Shown here: positions 14,577-22,850 of the stretch, one piece after another
Position numbering within the stretch: the first letter of the stretch is position 1
How the letters are laid out: each line of letters starts with the position of its first letter
Assembly: GCA_016735225.1 (NCBI GenBank)
Contig: JAERRX010000149.1
Location: forward strand, 1-34,523
DNA length: 34,523 bases
Reading direction: 5' to 3'
Source of the DNA: Sulfurimonas sp.
Lineage (GTDB): Bacteria > Campylobacterota > Campylobacteria > Campylobacterales > Sulfurimonadaceae
Position numbers and translations under genes: made by a program
Notes under the pieces: generated by a model
What the model was told of the DNA's origin: nothing
Databases searched by the model: none
Seen by the model: the letters and a program-made list of their open reading frames with translations, nothing else

Positions 14577-16295
14577 TTAAATGACGCTAACTCTATCTCG
14601 ACCTGAACCTTTAGAGGTGTATAATGCTTCATCTGCTCTTTTTACAATGTTGCATATATCTTTATCTTCAGGTAAAAATTGACTGATACCTATACTTACT
14701 GTTATACTAAATGGCTCTTGTTTATCACTGCTAAAACATAACTTTTTAATTTTATTTCGTACTCGTTGGGCTGCTATCTGTGCTTCGGGAAGATCTATGT
14801 TTGGAAGAAAGATGAGGAACTCTTCTCCTCCGTAGCGGATACATACATCACTTTGTCTTGCTACAGACAAGAGTGCTTTAGATACACCTACCAACACATC
14901 ATCGCCCACAGAATGCCCATAAGTATCATTTACATTTTTAAAATAGTCAAGGTCAAGCATCATTATGGAAAAAACTTGCTTCTCTCTTTGTGCTAATGTA
15001 AAATTATACTTAGCAATTTTTTCAAAATAGCGTCTGTTGTAGAGTGTTGTTAGAGCATCTTGTTCGGAGAGTTTTTGAAGCTCATCTCGTGCATCTTCAA
15101 GCTCTTTAGTCCGAGTCAGCACCTGTTTTTCTAAAAGTTCTTCATTTTGAAGTGTATTTTTTAATAATTCATTTTTTGTTTGGTTAAATCTATTTGCTAA
15201 CATCAAAGTGAAAAAACTCATCTCAATAAATGAAACTAATAAAAATGAATACCTATTGAAGTTATTGTTTTCTATTACCCCTTGCGTGACTAAAGAAAAG
15301 AGTCCTATTGTTAAAATATAACTTATAATAATAGCCAAATAAATTTTTGCCGTTTGACCTCCGTATTTGATAGAGCTTATGGCTGTAAGGAGAAGGAGCA
15401 GTAAAGCTATGCTAGATACTTTAAGGTAAATTCTGAACCAATACACAGCATCTGTATTGAAAAAAAGTATAATTATAAGCAATGCACCAATGATGATATT
15501 TAAAGAGGTATTCATATATTTGTTATGTTTTTTAACTTCAAGAAACTCTTTAGAAAAAAAGATAAAAAAGAGTAAACCAATAATGCCAATAACATATAAC
15601 TCATAATAAAGTGTCGTGATAAAATAATTACTTATACCAGATAAAACAGCAAAATAAAAACCTAAGCTACCCACAGCACCAGCGTAGTAAATATATATTT
15701 TCTCTTTAGTTACTATGGATACAAATATATTTAACAATATAACAATAAAAACTGCACCAAAATAAAACACATATAAGGAGGTGAAAGTGAGCTTATCTTT
15801 TAGATATGAATTTTGATTTTTATGGATAATAATCTCTCCTAGATATGTACCTAATGTGTGAACTTTGATGTAGAATGTTTGCTCTTGCCCTTTTGGAATG
15901 TTGAGTAGAAATGTAGAGGCAGTATCTCGTATCTGCTTGTTTGCCAAAGGTATGGCTAGACCATTTTTATTTATCTCCCAATTGCCTTGCCTAAAGGCAT
16001 ATAGAGAGAACTCTTGAAACCAAGTATCTCGTGTATTTAGGAAGATATTTCTTGAGTTTGAACTATTTTTTACGGTTAGCTTAAACCATACAGTCCCACC
16101 TATATGACCAAAAGCAAACTTGCTAGGAGTTGTTAGTGTAAAGTTCTTTTTAGCAATATCTTCTATGCCTAAGGTTTGATTTATATCATGATAATATTGT
16201 AGCTCAAAACCATCTAGTTTAACGGTATCATCAGTTATGACAACAGAAGCATTTAAAAAATTTGTTAAAATAAGTATAAGTAATATATAACGCAG
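14577..16295 (-). CDS. Diguanylate cyclase with 7TMR-DISM sensor module; start at a CTG codon
   Basis: 572 aa if started at CTG (16293-16295). The frame is open from a stop at 16308 and has no ATG, GTG or TTG in the signal-peptide region, yet AAAGGA sits 7 nt before this CTG. The first residues (RYILLILILTNFLNA) make a good signal peptide. A TTG at 15945-15947 would delete the signal and most of the extracellular domain. Order: extracytoplasmic 7TMR-DISMED2-like domain (~25-150, including HIGGTVWFKL and WFQEFSLYAF), seven transmembrane helices (~170-370), coiled linker and a GGDEF domain (~410-570). The active site is GGEEF (489-493) and the inhibitory I-site RQSD (480-483) lies five residues before it. 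The product would be cyclic di-GMP. A TATAAT box lies at 16331-16336. Confidence 0.85.
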   Translation of the reverse strand: MRYILLILILTNFLNASVVITDDTVKLDGFELQYYHDINQTLGIEDIAKKNFTLTTPSKFAFGHIGGTVWFKLTVKNSSNSRNIFLNTRDTWFQEFSLYAFRQGNWEINKNGLAIPLANKQIRDTASTFLLNIPKGQEQTFYIKVHTLGTYLGEIIIHKNQNSYLKDKLTFTSLYVFYFGAVFIVILLNIFVSIVTKEKIYIYYAGAVGSLGFYFAVLSGISNYFITTLYYELYVIGIIGLLFFIFFSKEFLEVKKHNKYMNTSLNIIIGALLIIILFFNTDAVYWFRIYLKVSSIALLLLLLTAISSIKYGGQTAKIYLAIIISYILTIGLFSLVTQGVIENNNFNRYSFLLVSFIEMSFFTLMLANRFNQTKNELLKNTLQNEELLEKQVLTRTKELEDARDELQKLSEQDALTTLYNRRYFEKIAKYNFTLAQREKQVFSIMMLDLDYFKNVNDTYGHSVGDDVLVGVSKALLSVARQSDVCIRYGGEEFLIFLPNIDLPEAQIAAQRVRNKIKKLCFSSDKQEPFSITVSIGISQFLPEDKDICNIVKRADEALYTSKGSGRDRVSVI

Positions 16296-16331
16296 TTTAG
16301 ATTCCTTTTAAATATCAAATTATGGATGCCA

Positions 16332-16421
16332 TTATAACAACTTTTTCATAAGTTCTATATGATGACTCTCCTCTAAATTCATAAAAAACTCATCTTTTTG
16401 AATCCAGAAACACCAAGTCAT
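16332..16421 (-). other. Short 29-codon frame, possible gene scrap
   Basis: MTWCFWIQKDEFFMNLEESH followed by a helical end MKKLL, directly after the inverted copy of the dispersed repeat and just before the cyclase promoter. The composition looks protein-like, but there is no upstream continuation because an in-frame stop precedes it by three codons. It may be the tail of a lost gene. Confidence 0.25.
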
Positions 16422-16431
16422 GCTTAATGAT

Positions 16432-16446
16432 TACACCCCTGTGATT
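16432..16446 (-). repeat. Dispersed repeat, inverted core copy C
   Basis: TACACCCCTGTGATT, the reverse complement of the 15-bp core found in copy A (13223-13237). Only the core is conserved here. It marks the boundary between the cyclase gene with its small upstream frame and the group II intron remnant. Confidence 0.6.
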
Positions 16447-16486
16447 AAAATTTGATAGCTAGCTTGTTTTCCTGTTTTGTTAACAT

Positions 16487-16679
16487 GTGCGACAAGAGGT
16501 CGCTTAATTTGATCTGGGTAGATACCTATTGATAGCACTTACGATAGTTATTTCTTACAAAGATACTTTAACCTTAATTATCGCAAACTTTCAGCCCTCA
16601 ATGCTTGATCTATGCCATGAAAGTTGTAAGCACGGTTCTTAGGAGAGAATGTCACCGTGAGGTGGTGTTTTTATCCGAC
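16487..16679 (+). ncRNA. Degenerate group II intron (ends only, no reverse transcriptase)
   Basis: The 5' end GTGCGAC fits the group II intron start GUGYG and can form a GCGAC/GTCGC stem. Near the 3' end, TATGCCATGAAAGTTG then TAAGCACGGTTC (~16611-16639) aligns without gaps to the 34-nt domain V: GAAA tetraloop, 2-nt bulge and the ACGGUUC strand are kept, but the 5' base including the catalytic triad is altered. A domain VI-like stem (CACC-GTGA-GGTG, 16652-16663) follows, then TATCCGAC with an A seven nt from the end as possible branch point. Total length is only ~193 nt, so most of domain I-IV and the RT gene are missing. It ends 3 bp short of the Fic stop codon. Confidence 0.55.
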
Positions 16680-16682
16680 TTT

Positions 16683-17366
16683 TTACTCTAGTAAGTCTAT
16701 ACTATTTTGAATGCTCTCGTCTATAAACTTAAAAAGTTCACTTTTATCATTGATGGCTTTTAAATATTCACTTCTATATTCATTCTCAATAAGTGGTGGA
16801 ACGATATTATTTTGTATAGCTTGAAAAGCCATTATCAATCTTCCAACTCTTCCATTGCCATCGGCAAATGGATGTACTCTTTCAAATAAGATATGAAACT
16901 CTGCAATATCTTCTAAACTCATCTTGTTGCTATTAAATCTATAAAGTAGATTTTCTAAATCATTTGAAATTTTATTTGGTGCTGATAGTTTTATATCTAC
17001 ACCTTTTATATATCGCTCATCTAATCTATATGCTCCAATAGGTTTTGAAACAAATTGAGAAGATACTTTAAGAGCATCTTCAAACATAATGGCATGTATA
17101 TCTTTTATAAAGCTACTGTCCATGATGTTTTCTTTATTTGTTGCCTCACGAACTATGACATCATAAGCTTTTGCAAATCCTAAGATAACAAGTTGTTCAT
17201 GGAGTGGCTTGTCTCCAGCTGTATTTCCATGTTCTAGTAACTCTTTTGTTTCACCGAATGAAAGAGTTGTTCCTTCCATCGCATTTGAGTGATGGGTTAT
17301 GGAGATACGAAGTTGCCTAAAAAGTTCTTCTCTTTGTTTTAGTGTTAAGGTATTTAATTTTTGCAT
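16683..17366 (-). CDS. Fic-domain protein (predicted AMPylase, self-inhibited type)
   Basis: 227 aa. The Fic core motif HPFADGNGRVGR spans 165-176 with catalytic His165, the phosphate-binding Asn171 and Arg173/Arg176. An N-terminal inhibitory helix SNAMEG (Ser27...Glu31-Gly32) fits the (S/T)xxxE(G/N) rule, so the enzyme carries its own inhibitor and needs no separate antitoxin. Fic proteins of this kind transfer AMP to target proteins, and the target here is unknown. The start has AAAAGGA 6 nt upstream, and TGTATAAT at 17397-17402 gives a promoter with a ~25-nt leader. No partner gene adjoins it. Its 3' end abuts the intron remnant. Confidence 0.92.
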   Translation of the reverse strand: MQKLNTLTLKQREELFRQLRISITHHSNAMEGTTLSFGETKELLEHGNTAGDKPLHEQLVILGFAKAYDVIVREATNKENIMDSSFIKDIHAIMFEDALKVSSQFVSKPIGAYRLDERYIKGVDIKLSAPNKISNDLENLLYRFNSNKMSLEDIAEFHILFERVHPFADGNGRVGRLIMAFQAIQNNIVPPLIENEYRSEYLKAINDKSELFKFIDESIQNSIDLLE

Positions 17367-17550
17367 AATGTTCCTTTTATCTTTAGATTATTTCATATTA
17401 TACAGTATAGCTAAACAGACTGAAAAAAGCCGAGTTCATCTATTTCTCTCCGAGGTTTTGTTATCTCTTGCTGTGCAGTTTGGGTTCACTAATAAAATAT
17501 ATCCTTATGCTTGTATATGTGTTAGCAAACTGGAGCTTGATAACGAGAAA

Positions 17551-17616
17551 ACTCTGTCATCCTCAGCTTGACTGGGGATCTAGTTGGACTCCCAGTCAAG
17601 CTGAGAGTGACGGAGT
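17551..17616. repeat. MITE/REP-like long palindrome
   Basis: Arms 17551-17576 and 17591-17616, 26 bp each, are complementary at all but three positions (GTCA..CTCAGCTTGACTGGG against CCCAGTCAAGCTGAG..TGAC), with a 14-nt loop. The sequence type (GTCATCCTCAGCTTGACTGGGGATC) resembles the dispersed palindromes found scattered in many bacterial genomes, often mis-annotated as peptides containing QLDWES. It could be a non-autonomous mobile repeat. Only one copy is seen here. Confidence 0.7.
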
Positions 17617-17733
17617 AAAAAACATTCAAATCCATATAAATATTTCAAACTCTGTTGATGATAACCTGCTAAAACCACTCTCAATCTAGTTGGCATTTTT
17701 ATCCTTTCTTTTATGGTTTTAAAGGTAGATAAT

Positions 17734-17762
17734 AAAAGTAGATATTCAATCACAGGAGTGTA
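17734..17762 (+). repeat. Dispersed repeat, copy B
   Basis: AAAAGTAGATATTCAATCAC followed by AGGAGTGTA. 27 of 29 bases equal copy A at 13209-13237, same orientation. Together the two copies bracket ~4.5 kb of accessory genes. Confidence 0.75.
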
Positions 17763-17840
17763 ATTCATCGACAAATGCAGGTTCTAAATCTAAATATGGT
17801 TCAAAATGCTAGTGAAAAAGAATTAGACAATAGCTATAGC

Positions 17841-19337
17841 TTACTTTTCCCACTCTATGTAGTTGTGCCATATACCACTATTGCTTTTTTCTACATTTTT
17901 TATATCTCTGTTTATTGTTGTTATGGAGTTTGGAATATATAAAAATAGGTAGGGGTTATCTTTTACTATGACTTTAAACATCTCTCTCCAAAGCTTACCT
18001 AGTCTCTTTCTATCTATGATACTTTGCGACTCCTCTATCATCCTATCTACTTTTTCATTTTTATAGCCTACGAGGTTAAAGCCACCTGTTTTGTCGTTAT
18101 CACTATGCCAAAAAAGATATGGGTCTGGAGTTGATGAGAGTCCCCATCCTAAAAGTACACTATCAAACTTATGTGGAAAGACTATCATGTTTAAAAATGC
18201 CTGCCACTCCATAACTCTTAAGGTTACTATAACACCTGCTTTTTTTAGTTGATGTTGTAGTATTTGAGCCGTGTAGGGTCTCGTGGCACTAGAGTTTGAA
18301 GTGACTATCTCAAAACTAAAGGGATGTTTTTCATCATAACCAGCTTCACTAAGGAGCTGTTTTGCTCTTTTTATATTTTGTTTTGGTGCTTTTACATCTT
18401 TGTTGAAAGCTATGGTTTCTGGAAGAAAAGGTCCAGTGCAGACTTTAGCATGTTTAAAAAACAAGATATCTACTATCTCTTGTCTATCTATAGCTAAAGA
18501 TAGAGCAAGTCTAACTTTTGGGTTTTTAAACTTTTCTCTTCTGAGGTTAAAACCTAAGTAAGTATAAGAGTGGCTTATCTCTTCGTAGATATTAAACTTT
18601 TTAAAAAAGTCATCACTCAACTGCCTTTCATACTGCATAGGCTCGATGCTACCAACATCTAAGGCACTTGACTTTAACATCAAAAAGCGTGTCATAGGGT
18701 CTGCAATAACATGAAAAGATATTTTGTCTATTTTTGCCCTGCCCTCAAAATAATCATCAAAAGCCACTAAGATAATATCTTTGGAATGCTCTAGGCGATG
18801 GAGTTTATATGCTCCTGTTCCTATGGGTTTTGTGTTGAACTTAGAGTTCATAAAGTTTTTCTCATCTTTTAAAATATGTTCTGGCAAGATACCCATCATC
18901 CAAGTTTCAAGGGCTTTAAAATATGCTTTTTTGTAAGTAACTCTTATAGTATAAGCATCTACTATTTCTACATCTTTTACAAAACGAAAGGCTGCACTAT
19001 ATGGAGAAACTACACTCGGTGATATGAGAGTTTTGTAGGTAAAAAGAACATCTTTTGCGGTAAGCTTTTCCCCATCATGCCAGAGTACATTTTGATGGAG
19101 TTTAAAGATAAGAGTAGTGTCATTTTCATAGTAAAACTCTTTTGCCAAATCACCGACAATAGTAGTAGAATCTTTGTCAAACTTAACAAGCCCATTGAAC
19201 AAAAAACCAGCTATTTCTGAAGAGCTGGAGTCTGTTGCTAAAAGGGGGTTTAGCCTAGATGGATTTGCTGACGTTGCTAGATGCAAGGTCGAAGCAAAAA
19301 CATTTAAAGATAAGAAAAAGAGTATAAGTAGTTTCAC
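17841..19337 (-). CDS. ABC transporter substrate-binding protein, family 5 (oligopeptide/nickel type)
   Basis: 498 aa. Signal peptide 1-~16 (NVFA-ST) without a lipobox, so a soluble periplasmic protein. Typical SBP_bac_5 features: NPLLATDSSSSEIAGFLFNG near the N terminus, the HDGEKLTAKDVLFTYKTL block at ~87-104, KPIGTGAYKL at ~170-179, FNLRREKFKNPKVRLALSLA at ~263-282 and LFWHSDN late. Relatives deliver peptides, nickel or other solutes to an ABC permease, but no permease or ATPase gene adjoins it. Substrate cannot be told from sequence alone. Its start is 10 bp from the stop of the gene upstream on the same strand, so they are probably co-transcribed. Confidence 0.9.
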   Translation of the reverse strand: MKLLILFFLSLNVFASTLHLATSANPSRLNPLLATDSSSSEIAGFLFNGLVKFDKDSTTIVGDLAKEFYYENDTTLIFKLHQNVLWHDGEKLTAKDVLFTYKTLISPSVVSPYSAAFRFVKDVEIVDAYTIRVTYKKAYFKALETWMMGILPEHILKDEKNFMNSKFNTKPIGTGAYKLHRLEHSKDIILVAFDDYFEGRAKIDKISFHVIADPMTRFLMLKSSALDVGSIEPMQYERQLSDDFFKKFNIYEEISHSYTYLGFNLRREKFKNPKVRLALSLAIDRQEIVDILFFKHAKVCTGPFLPETIAFNKDVKAPKQNIKRAKQLLSEAGYDEKHPFSFEIVTSNSSATRPYTAQILQHQLKKAGVIVTLRVMEWQAFLNMIVFPHKFDSVLLGWGLSSTPDPYLFWHSDNDKTGGFNLVGYKNEKVDRMIEESQSIIDRKRLGKLWREMFKVIVKDNPYLFLYIPNSITTINRDIKNVEKSNSGIWHNYIEWEK

Positions 19338-19347
19338 TCAAAAACTT

Positions 19348-20727
19348 TTATTGTATAGATTTGTCATTAACTTTTAAGTTTTCATCTTTAAACTTAAGCA
19401 TAAAGACAATATCATCTCCATCTTTTTTTGCAAAAGAGTTTGCCATGCCAGTCACAGGAAATCTATTGTTTAGTTGAGAGTAAAACTCTTTTGAAAGTTT
19501 TACAGTTGAGTCTATGCTTAACTTTTCAATAAGCTTTCCAAAAGAATCTTCGGATCGTAGAGATAGACCTAAAATCTCTTTAACAACAAGCTTAGTTGCT
19601 ATGCTAAACCCATCTATAGAAGGTTTTTTATCAAGAGATAGTTTTTTAACTGAAAGATCTGCTATGTTTAGAGTCAAACCTTTTGATACGATCTTTACAA
19701 GAGCATCTTGGAGTTCCTCATCAAGGCTACTAGAGTAGTTCTTTTGTTGAAGTGCTATTAGTTTTCTAAACTCTTCATAGCTTGCTTTATCGACTCCATC
19801 TAAAATGATGTCATAGTTAAAGTTTGATAAAATCAAGTTAAGCTCTTGTGACTTTAAGTCAAACTTTTTAAAAGAACTTTTAGTATGGAACTTTGCTTTT
19901 TCTTCTTGAGTGTTTGAAGATATATCAAACTTAGCATCATCAACATCTAGCTTAGCTTTAACCCCTCCAGCCTCACTCATCAGCACAGAAAACTTTTCAA
20001 CAATAGTGTCAGAACTATATGTAGTGCTTGTCTTAAAGTTAGAGTCAAAGGCAATATTTTTCAAGTTGAACTTTATATTTTCATCCGATGCACTGACTTC
20101 AAAGTTTATTTTTGAGATTTTAGATTTTAAACTTTCTGGAGCTACTAGCAGACCATTGCCACTATATGTAGCTTTATTTAGCTCAAACACTATCTTAGTT
20201 TTGTTATCAAAAGTATAACTTTCATCTATATCTTTTATAAATCCAGAAAAAGAACTATCTCTTAAAGAGTAGTTTACATGGTATAAAATACTCTTCTTCT
20301 CGAGTAGGCTCTTTATATAGTTATAAAAAGAGGTATCATCTTTTTGTATATCTTTTACCATCTGAGTAGATAAAGAAAGAGGATAAATATCTACTAGTAT
20401 ATCGCTAACAAAAGGGATGTTGAAGTACTCTATATCTATACCGACAACACCGCCATCGAGCATAGTGTCAATATATGGAGGGAGTTGAACACCTGCATAT
20501 TGGTTTAGATACTCTATAAACTTTGGAGCATCTGAAACTAAAAACTCATAATGTTTTTTTGTTTGAAAGTATGTTGCATCTGTTGAAGAGTTTTTGATCT
20601 CTACACCATTGGAGGTCAGCAAACTAACTCTTGTCTCTAAGACTTTTTGGGTTGCACTATTTCCTACGAGAGGAAGAATTACGACTATTGCGATAACTAC
20701 ACAAAATGCTATGATGATTTTTTTCAC
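19348..20727 (-). CDS. Membrane-anchored protein, DUF945/YdgA-like
   Basis: 459 aa. A single N-terminal hydrophobic segment (4-22, IIIAFCVVIAIVVILPLVG) acts as signal anchor. The rest is long beta-rich repeats with little conservation. The size, anchor and beta-rich body resemble the DUF945 (YdgA) family, whose function is unknown. This is a weak match. It lies between rpsI (113 bp away, with a terminator in between) and the substrate-binding protein gene, and heads that two-gene set. Confidence 0.55.
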   Translation of the reverse strand: MKKIIIAFCVVIAIVVILPLVGNSATQKVLETRVSLLTSNGVEIKNSSTDATYFQTKKHYEFLVSDAPKFIEYLNQYAGVQLPPYIDTMLDGGVVGIDIEYFNIPFVSDILVDIYPLSLSTQMVKDIQKDDTSFYNYIKSLLEKKSILYHVNYSLRDSSFSGFIKDIDESYTFDNKTKIVFELNKATYSGNGLLVAPESLKSKISKINFEVSASDENIKFNLKNIAFDSNFKTSTTYSSDTIVEKFSVLMSEAGGVKAKLDVDDAKFDISSNTQEEKAKFHTKSSFKKFDLKSQELNLILSNFNYDIILDGVDKASYEEFRKLIALQQKNYSSSLDEELQDALVKIVSKGLTLNIADLSVKKLSLDKKPSIDGFSIATKLVVKEILGLSLRSEDSFGKLIEKLSIDSTVKLSKEFYSQLNNRFPVTGMANSFAKKDGDDIVFMLKFKDENLKVNDKSIQ

Positions 20728-20799
20728 TGAATTTACCTTTATATTGTTTAAAGATATTATATAAAAAAAGTCTTAATCTATGGTTATAAGAAGAAAGAA

Positions 20800-20827
20800 T
20801 TTTACCAATGCAAGAGCATCGGTAAAA
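20800..20827 (-). terminator. Intrinsic terminator of rplM-rpsI
   Basis: Arms 20800-20811 and 20816-20827 form a 12-bp stem with 4-nt loop. On the minus strand the stem is TTTTACCGATGC/GCATTGGTAAAA with one G.U pair that would be a mismatch on the other strand, and it is followed by TTCTTTCTTC. It lies 14 bp after the rpsI stop codon. Confidence 0.7.
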
Positions 20828-20840
20828 ATATAGAGAAATT

Positions 20841-21233
20841 CTAGCGTTTTGAGAACTGACGAGAGCGACGAGCTTTACGCTTACCTGGTTTCTTACGCTC
20901 AACAACACGAGCATCACGAGTCATCATACCTTCTGGTTTAAGAATCGCTTTGATAGCAGGATCAAATGCAACTAATGCACGAGAGATACCATGACGAAGA
21001 GCATCGGCTTGACCACCAAAACCACCACCTACAGTGCTAGCGATAATATCAACTGAGCCATCTTGTTTAGAGATAACCAATGGTTGTTTAACACGAAGTT
21101 TCTTAGCTTCAAGTCCACCTAACCATGCATCTAAAGAAAGACCATTTACTGTTATCTTACCACTTCCTGGAGTTAACCATACTTTTGCTATAGACGCTTT
21201 ACGACGACCTGTTGCGTATATTTTATTTGCCAT
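20841..21233 (-). CDS. rpsI: 30S ribosomal protein S9
   Basis: 130 aa, full length. Recognisable by [15 protein letters not shown] at the N terminus, [19 protein letters not shown] in the middle and the conserved basic C-terminal tail ending [11 protein letters not shown], which reaches the P-site tRNA in the ribosome. Ribosome-binding site AAAGGAT upstream. It forms the usual pair with rplM, whose stop lies 11 bp upstream, and is followed by a terminator. Confidence 0.98.
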   Translation of the reverse strand: MANKIYATGRRKASIAKVWLTPGSGKITVNGLSLDAWLGGLEAKKLRVKQPLVISKQDGSVDIIASTVGGGFGGQADALRHGISRALVAFDPAIKAILKPEGMMTRDARVVERKKPGKRKARRSRQFSKR

Positions 21234-21244
21234 AAATCGATCCT

Positions 21245-21667
21245 TTACTTAGCAAGTTGTGCAGTGTGAGGATGTTGGTCCCCTGCATATATTTTTAATT
21301 TTTTAAGCATCTTTACACCAAGTTTTGTTTTAGGAAGCATACCACGAGTAGCTAGTCTATATAGTTTCTCAGGATTTTTCTCTAGCAACTCAGTCATCTT
21401 AACACTCTTTGTGCTACCGAAGTAACCCGAGTGAGAAAAATACTCTTTATTTGTCACTTTACCAAGACCGTTAAACTTAGCCTTAGATGCATTAATGATA
21501 ACTACATAGTCACCACAGTCAATATTTGGAGTCCAACAAACTTTTCTCTTACCACGAAGTAAAGTAGCTACTTCAGTGATCATACGACCAAAAGTTTTTC
21601 CCTCAGCATCGATTAGAACCCATTTCTGGTCGATCTGTTCAGGAGTTGCAATTTTTGTAAATTTCAT
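21245..21667 (-). CDS. rplM: 50S ribosomal protein L13
   Basis: 140 aa, normal length for the family. It contains [46 protein letters not shown], then [20 protein letters not shown] and ends with [11 protein letters not shown]. Early assembly protein of the large subunit. AAGAGG lies 7 nt before the ATG. A TATACT box at 21699-21704 (minus strand) is a plausible promoter for the rplM-rpsI operon. Confidence 0.98.
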   Translation of the reverse strand: MKFTKIATPEQIDQKWVLIDAEGKTFGRMITEVATLLRGKRKVCWTPNIDCGDYVVIINASKAKFNGLGKVTNKEYFSHSGYFGSTKSVKMTELLEKNPEKLYRLATRGMLPKTKLGVKMLKKLKIYAGDQHPHTAQLAK

Positions 21668-21749
21668 TCAAAAACCTCTTGTTTTATTTAGTGGTGGAAG
21701 TATAGCTATAAAAACTTACAGATAGCTTAATTTATGGTTAATTTAAGGT

Positions 21750-22850
21750 TTAGAAATAGAGATATTTTATTGCCCAAAGTTCAAATGCTCTATCGGGTAT
21801 GAAGTATTTGTTATCATCTTTGTCTATAAACTCTTTTGCATATAGTTGCTTTAAAGAAGATTGCATAGATGCTCTTGAGATATTTTCAGCATATAAAATA
21901 TCATTACTATATAGTCCTTCACCATGCTTTGACAATATTTTAAAAGCTTTTTTCTGATTTGTACTTAAAATTTCAAACAATGCTTTATAGTGGTCGTTTT
22001 TGCTAAGTAATATCTCATTCATTATTATGTCGATACTATCTTTATCGATGATACTAAACCTTTTTTTATCTATATACAATCTATGTAAAATCATCTGAAT
22101 CAATTTTGTTTCTTTGTCTGCTTTTTCATACAAATACTCTACTATATCTTTAGTGATATTGAGATACTGTTTTGAGTAATTATATATATCTTGTAATTTT
22201 AATGCTCCTAAAGAGATAGGAGTAGCCATAGCATATAAGGGCGACTTGTACTCAAACAAACTATTTAGCAAGTTTCGTTTAGAGCCTGCAAAAATATAAG
22301 ATATATTGTGTGCTTCTTGCATATATTTTCTTAAAGAAGCATCTATTTTTTTATCTTTTATTGAGGTGATTTGTTGAAACTCATCTATTGCCAAAACAAC
22401 TTTTTTAGTTTTTGAGAGTTCAAAGAGAGCATTAAAAGCGTCCTCTAGCTGGTCTTCAAAGGAGAGATGAGATACACTAGGTTTTATGCCCATTTTACCT
22501 GTCGAAACATCAAAGGTTGGCTCAACACTAACTCTCTTAAATATTTTTGATAACTTTTTAATAGACTTAAGTACATCTCCTTTGCTAGAAGCGGTTATTC
22601 CATTTAAAAGCAAACTACCAAAATCTTGTGCGGTTATAATGTTGTATATGTCTATATATATGCCTATATACTCATCACTCAAAGAGTTTAAAACATTTTG
22701 AATTAGCGTACTTTTGCCCATTCTTCTTTTTGAAAAAAGTAAAATGTTTGTAGAGTATTTGATATGAGAAAGCATCTCTTTTATCTCATCATCTCTGCCA
22801 TAAAACATCTCTTTAGATGCTATAATTTCGTATGGAAATGGTGTCATCAT
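21750..22850 (-). CDS. AAA+ ATPase of the archaeal-ATPase/STAND-like type
   Basis: 366 aa. MFYGRDDEIKEML at ~15-27 is the typical N-terminal entry to these ATPases. Walker A is SKRRMGKSTL (40-49, Lys46), Walker B VVLAIDEFQQ (151-160, Asp156-Glu157). The C-terminal ~80 residues form a winged-helix-like domain (KAFKILSKHGEG, SRASMQSSLKQLYAKEFI). Such proteins are common, often in several copies per genome, with unknown physiological roles. It is separated from addA by 83 bp that include a 9-bp AT-rich inverted repeat (22874-22882/22914-22922). The start may be 22850 or the next ATG three bases in. Confidence 0.85.
   Translation of the reverse strand: MMTPFPYEIIASKEMFYGRDDEIKEMLSHIKYSTNILLFSKRRMGKSTLIQNVLNSLSDEYIGIYIDIYNIITAQDFGSLLLNGITASSKGDVLKSIKKLSKIFKRVSVEPTFDVSTGKMGIKPSVSHLSFEDQLEDAFNALFELSKTKKVVLAIDEFQQITSIKDKKIDASLRKYMQEAHNISYIFAGSKRNLLNSLFEYKSPLYAMATPISLGALKLQDIYNYSKQYLNITKDIVEYLYEKADKETKLIQMILHRLYIDKKRFSIIDKDSIDIIMNEILLSKNDHYKALFEILSTNQKKAFKILSKHGEGLYSNDILYAENISRASMQSSLKQLYAKEFIDKDDNKYFIPDRAFELWAIKYLYF

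Larger units (their letters stand above)
17367..17840. other. Intergenic stretch of ~470 bp
   Basis: It holds the Fic promoter (17397-17402), a long palindrome (17551-17616) and dispersed repeat copy B (17734-17762). I see no convincing gene. The frames that cross the palindrome and repeats are composed of repeat sequence. Confidence 0.6.

Noticed and set aside
15945-15947. TTG as start of the diguanylate cyclase
   Set aside because: The same frame continues upstream through a recognisable extracytoplasmic domain and a signal peptide, so this TTG is internal.
17580-17774. 64-codon minus-strand frame with YTPVIEY and QLDWES segments
   Set aside because: It is made of repeat B and half of the long palindrome, a typical spurious call over dispersed repeats.
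20657-20917. 86-codon minus-strand frame overlapping rpsI
   Set aside because: It is an out-of-frame read of the rpsI 3' end, the terminator and the next gene's start.
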